Below, one piece after another: positions 60,801 to 64,000 of a stretch of DNA of 64,000 nt. Numbering within the stretch: position 1 is the stretch's first letter; each line of letters opens with the position of its first letter. The notes beneath the pieces are model-generated. The model was given only the letters and a program-made list of their open reading frames with translations, did not search any database and had not been told where the DNA came from. The position numbers and the translations under genes were made by a program. The DNA is taken from positions 8,640,671 to 8,704,670 of the forward strand of contig OZ038320.1 in assembly GCA_964035795.1 (NCBI GenBank), in the 5' to 3' direction. The DNA is from Pterobdella sp. o SKG-2022 (lineage: Eukaryota > Annelida > Clitellata > Hirudinida > Piscicolidae).

Positions 60801-63107
60801 CGATACCACGTGGTATCGTTGCAGTTTGAGGTCTGAAATGATTAAAAACACTGATTAAAGCTTTAAACTTTTAATTAAGCATGTGTGAGAGATTTAACAT
60901 AAAAGGTAATTGAGGCAAGTACGTTAATAATTATTACCTTTGAGTATGAAAGGGTGCTTGAAGAAGTCTTCTGCAAATATGACATTTTATTTATAGTAAG
61001 CGTTATAACTAATATTGAATAATGATTGAAATTATTGAGTGCACTGAATATGGGATAAATTACCAAATTCGATTCGATGGGAAGGTTGTTTGACTAATAA
61101 CCTCAACAACAAATCTGCAAGCAAATCATCTGTGTCTTCTGGCAACCTAGATCATCATTTGAAATTGAGTTAACGTCAGTTTTTTGAATGTGATTCAAAA
61201 AAAACACAATTAGTTTTTTATTGATTGAATATTATCAAGAAAATTTATAGAAAAATTCTACAATATACTGATAATTGTTGTTAGTTAAGACAGTGGAAGT
61301 TCTTTATACATCAGATATCAAAAAAAAAAGCATTTCTTGTCTTATTAACTCATAAAATCAACTCACTTGACGATTAAGCGAGAAGCTTTGCGATAAAAAT
61401 CAGCTAAAGCCACCCGTGATTTCTGTATGAAAGGTGCTTGACCGGTGAGTAACTGGTAAGTTATGGCGCCTAAGCTGAAGAGATCTGCTTTGTGGCTGTA
61501 TCCGTGTTCTATATGTACTTCTGGCGCCTGTTTGTATGGACATCATTGATTAGTGTGTGTAAAAAAGTTAAACTACATTAAAGTTTATTTGATGCGTTAT
61601 AAAAAAAATAAAATTTTTATAAACTTGATATCATTTGAAAATTTTAATTAAATGAACTTAAATTCTGTTTAAAAGTTAAGATATTGATATGAAATAACCA
61701 TGTAAATGGGGGACCCGCATAGAGTGACGGCCATGTTTCCGTGGTGGAGTACACGTGCAAAACCAAAATCAGCTGTGAAATTATGTCAAGAACCACATCA
61801 TTGATAGAAAATTAAAAGAAAAACTAGCGCCAACCGATTTTGAAAGTGACGTCTTTGATGGAAGGTTGAGCATTTGTGGTAGGAGCATAACTAAGAAGGA
61901 TGTTTGCGGGCTTAAGATCTCGATGCACTATGTTTCTCTGGTACATGGCATGCAAAGCTGAAGCTGTAGGTTTGTATAGTTCATTAATACATTGATAACA
62001 AGTCCTTTCATTAGTCAAATCTACCTTGAGTCATAACTACTGAAATAAGCGTTTTATTTGAATTTTTTACGTACTAGGCTAATTAAGTTATTCATCAGTA
62101 ATTATTAAAAAAATTATTTAAAAATTATTCAATAATTTTGATTAAATTATTTATCAATTTATGAGCACCAACCCATTTGTTTGAGAAAGTAGGCAATGGT
62201 ATATTCAGAAAGCTTGCCTCCATTGTTTTGCCAATATCTTTCCAAATCTCCACCATTGCAATACTATTGAAAGTTAAAGTTTTGAATATAATTTAACTAA
62301 GTTACTTTTTTCATTTTATATAAATATATGCCTTTTTATCAAAAGGTAATTAAATATTTATCTACATTTTTAAACAAATAAAAAAAAATTGGTACCTCTG
62401 TCACCATGAAAAGATTTTCAGAAGTTTTCTGCAAAAAATAAATTATAAGTGAATGAAAAGTAAAAAAATAATTGTAATAATTCAAATTGCAATTTATTTA
62501 ATTCAACCAAATCTATTTAAATTTATACTATCCATAAAGCAGTATATATTACTTCATAGTGCAAGAGAGATATGAGATTTTTGTGCTTCAAGGACTTTAA
62601 ATCCTGAAAAAATAATTTCAATTTCTATGATTGCTCTGTGAAAATATCTCAAAATATAAACTAGAGATCTATGAAGATGCAATGATAAATTTAAATCATT
62701 GATAAATAGTTCAATTTCAACTACCTCGAGCACGGCTAATTCCTTGCTCAGTGCAGAAGATATGACGTCTTGTCTTCTGATTTTTCTCACTGCAACTTTT
62801 TCTTCTGTCTATTATTATATACACTTATTTAAAACTTTGCTTTAAACTGAGTTCTCTATTTTTTGTCACTTTTTGCTATATATTTTTTCAGTCGAAAAAT
62901 CAAGTTGTTTGATAAATAAAAACTTGCCGAGATGTAAAAAATATGCACTATAAATTTTTAAGAATTTTTTAAAAATACAAATTTTAAAAAATGTAAGTTT
63001 CGAATGTGAACCTTTGAATGAACTCCGAGAAAAACCACAGCAAAAGCTCCGTGGCCCAGAATCTTGGGCGACTCAGGCAACATATATTCTCCAAGAGTAG
63101 TTGACAT
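57891..63107 (-). CDS. ULK: ULK1/2-like (Atg1) autophagy-initiating Ser/Thr kinase
   Basis: Eighteen exons, phases all agreeing, 752 aa: 63107-63012, 62808-62725, 62603-62553, 62428-62396, 62263-62173, 61963-61835, 61772-61699, 61527-61367, 61146-61064, 60970-60938, 60832-60642, 60493-60220, 60012-59860, 59336-59266, 58905-58641, 58559-58228, 58113-58069, 57983-57891. The kinase domain (about 1-280) has the Gly loop [32 protein letters not shown] and CGSPIYM-APEV, the ULK signature. The beta3 VAxK site reads VAVR followed by Lys. A Ser/Asn-rich linker follows ([12 protein letters not shown]), then the helical EAT/MIT-type C-terminus ([49 protein letters not shown]) that binds the ATG13/FIP200 side in other animals. 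Start chosen as the ATG just before the Gly loop. Confidence 0.95.
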
Positions 63108-64000
63108 TATGTCGAATTTGTGTATATTTAACAAAGATGTTTGCAAAAAAATTATGGTTTAGGTTAGAGTGGAATGAATCTTTTGTTTCTGTTCAGTTTA
63201 ATAGAAACCATTTACAAGTTAACTTCTTAAAACACAGTCTTTTTAGTCTTTTGTTATATTTATATGAATTAAGTTTCAAATTCGATAGCTTCATTATTTA
63301 AAAAATCTTTTGTTTCACAAGCTTTCAAAATAAACGCGCTTTTATACAAATACGATAGTCAGCTGAGTCGTTCAAAACAATTCTCAGCTGTTGTTTATTA
63401 TTATAATGAGTGATGAAATCTTTTCCAAAATTGATACTTTGTCTTGCTTATTGCTCAATTTCTACGTCTAAACAGTATAAATATAATGTTGTTTTCACAG
63501 TATTTATGAATTACTTGAATTAATTTTGTTTTTTTTGCTCAACCTTATAATATCCATCTTTGATCTTGATAATATGTTCGTGTTTTTTTCATATTTCAAA
63601 TGAAATTTTCCAAATAGTTTGTTTAAAACATGAATTTTTATCAACTGCATGTTTTTTAAGATATTTTAAAGTTAATTTGAAACAAAAGCTTTGACCTATT
63701 AATAGAAACTACTAGGCCTGCTACATGATTGGGCGGTTATTCGCTCTAAATAAATAAGACAAATAAAAACAAAAATAAACTTTCCCATGTTTATCAAAAG
63801 TTGCATTCAAGTATGTAAATGTGAAAATTTATTAAAAAATTGGTCAATATTACGAAAAATGAAGAAGATATTTCTAATATATTGATTAAGCATAGCACGA
63901 ATGTTAGTGTGTTTTGGGCATGTTTGAGGCGTGCTTGGCTTGCATATTATTATGTACCACTGTAGGCTTGGTTGCGTATAATAATGCGATTGAAAACTTT
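63108..64000. promoter_or_regulatory. ULK upstream region
   Basis: AT-rich upstream sequence that should contain the ULK promoter. No TATA-like element at a convincing distance, no repeat partner and no further exon seen. Confidence 0.4.

Noticed and set aside
1..64000. CRISPR array, bacterial operon or phage content
   Set aside because: No regularly spaced repeats; genes are intron-split and metazoan.

Overview
The window is strongly A+T-rich nuclear DNA from an animal. Genes are split by many mostly short GT-AG introns, the proteins are metazoan (ULK-type autophagy kinase, long-chain acyl-CoA dehydrogenase, CGRRF1-type RING ligase, sigma-class GST, C-type lectin), and introns and spacers hold non-LTR retrotransposons, a tRNA-derived SINE and fold-back elements. 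Everything fits an invertebrate with a compact AT-rich genome; nothing seen fixes the phylum. One 200-base N gap lies at 22306-22505.

Layout. 1-3.6 kb: 3' exons of a C-type lectin gene (+), whose intron holds a SINE and an L2/CR1-like LINE. 5.9-10.1 kb: a complete HSD17B12-like very-long-chain 3-oxoacyl-CoA reductase (-). 11.2-20.3 kb: a 20-exon gene (-) for a J-domain/TPR/UBA-like/RRM/CCCH protein whose J domain has FPE in place of HPD; one of its introns carries nested LINEs. 20.9-36.8 kb: ACADL, long-chain acyl-CoA dehydrogenase (-), with a sigma-class GST gene on the same strand inside its 9.5-kb intron and two full-size but broken LINEs (+). 36.9-37.2 kb: a possible small two-exon gene (+). 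39.3-44.1 kb: a CGRRF1-like RING E3 ligase (-). 44.4-52.8 kb: a roughly 19-exon secreted or ectodomain protein (-) that I do not recognise. 55.3-57.4 kb: intronless DHX35 (+). 57.9-63.1 kb: an 18-exon ULK1/2-like (Atg1) kinase (-) with Arg in place of the usual beta3 lysine.

Gene models were assembled by hand from reading frame, splice-site consensus and intron phase. Phase agrees across every junction listed except one in the unknown secreted gene and the 5' end of the CGRRF1-like gene. The genes do not form one pathway. Two act in fatty-acid metabolism (ACADL in mitochondrial oxidation, HSD17B12 in ER elongation), two in RNA biology (DHX35 and the RRM/CCCH protein), one in autophagy (ULK) and one in ER-type ubiquitination (CGRRF1). 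Six main genes lie on the minus strand, in places only about 0.2-1.1 kb apart.
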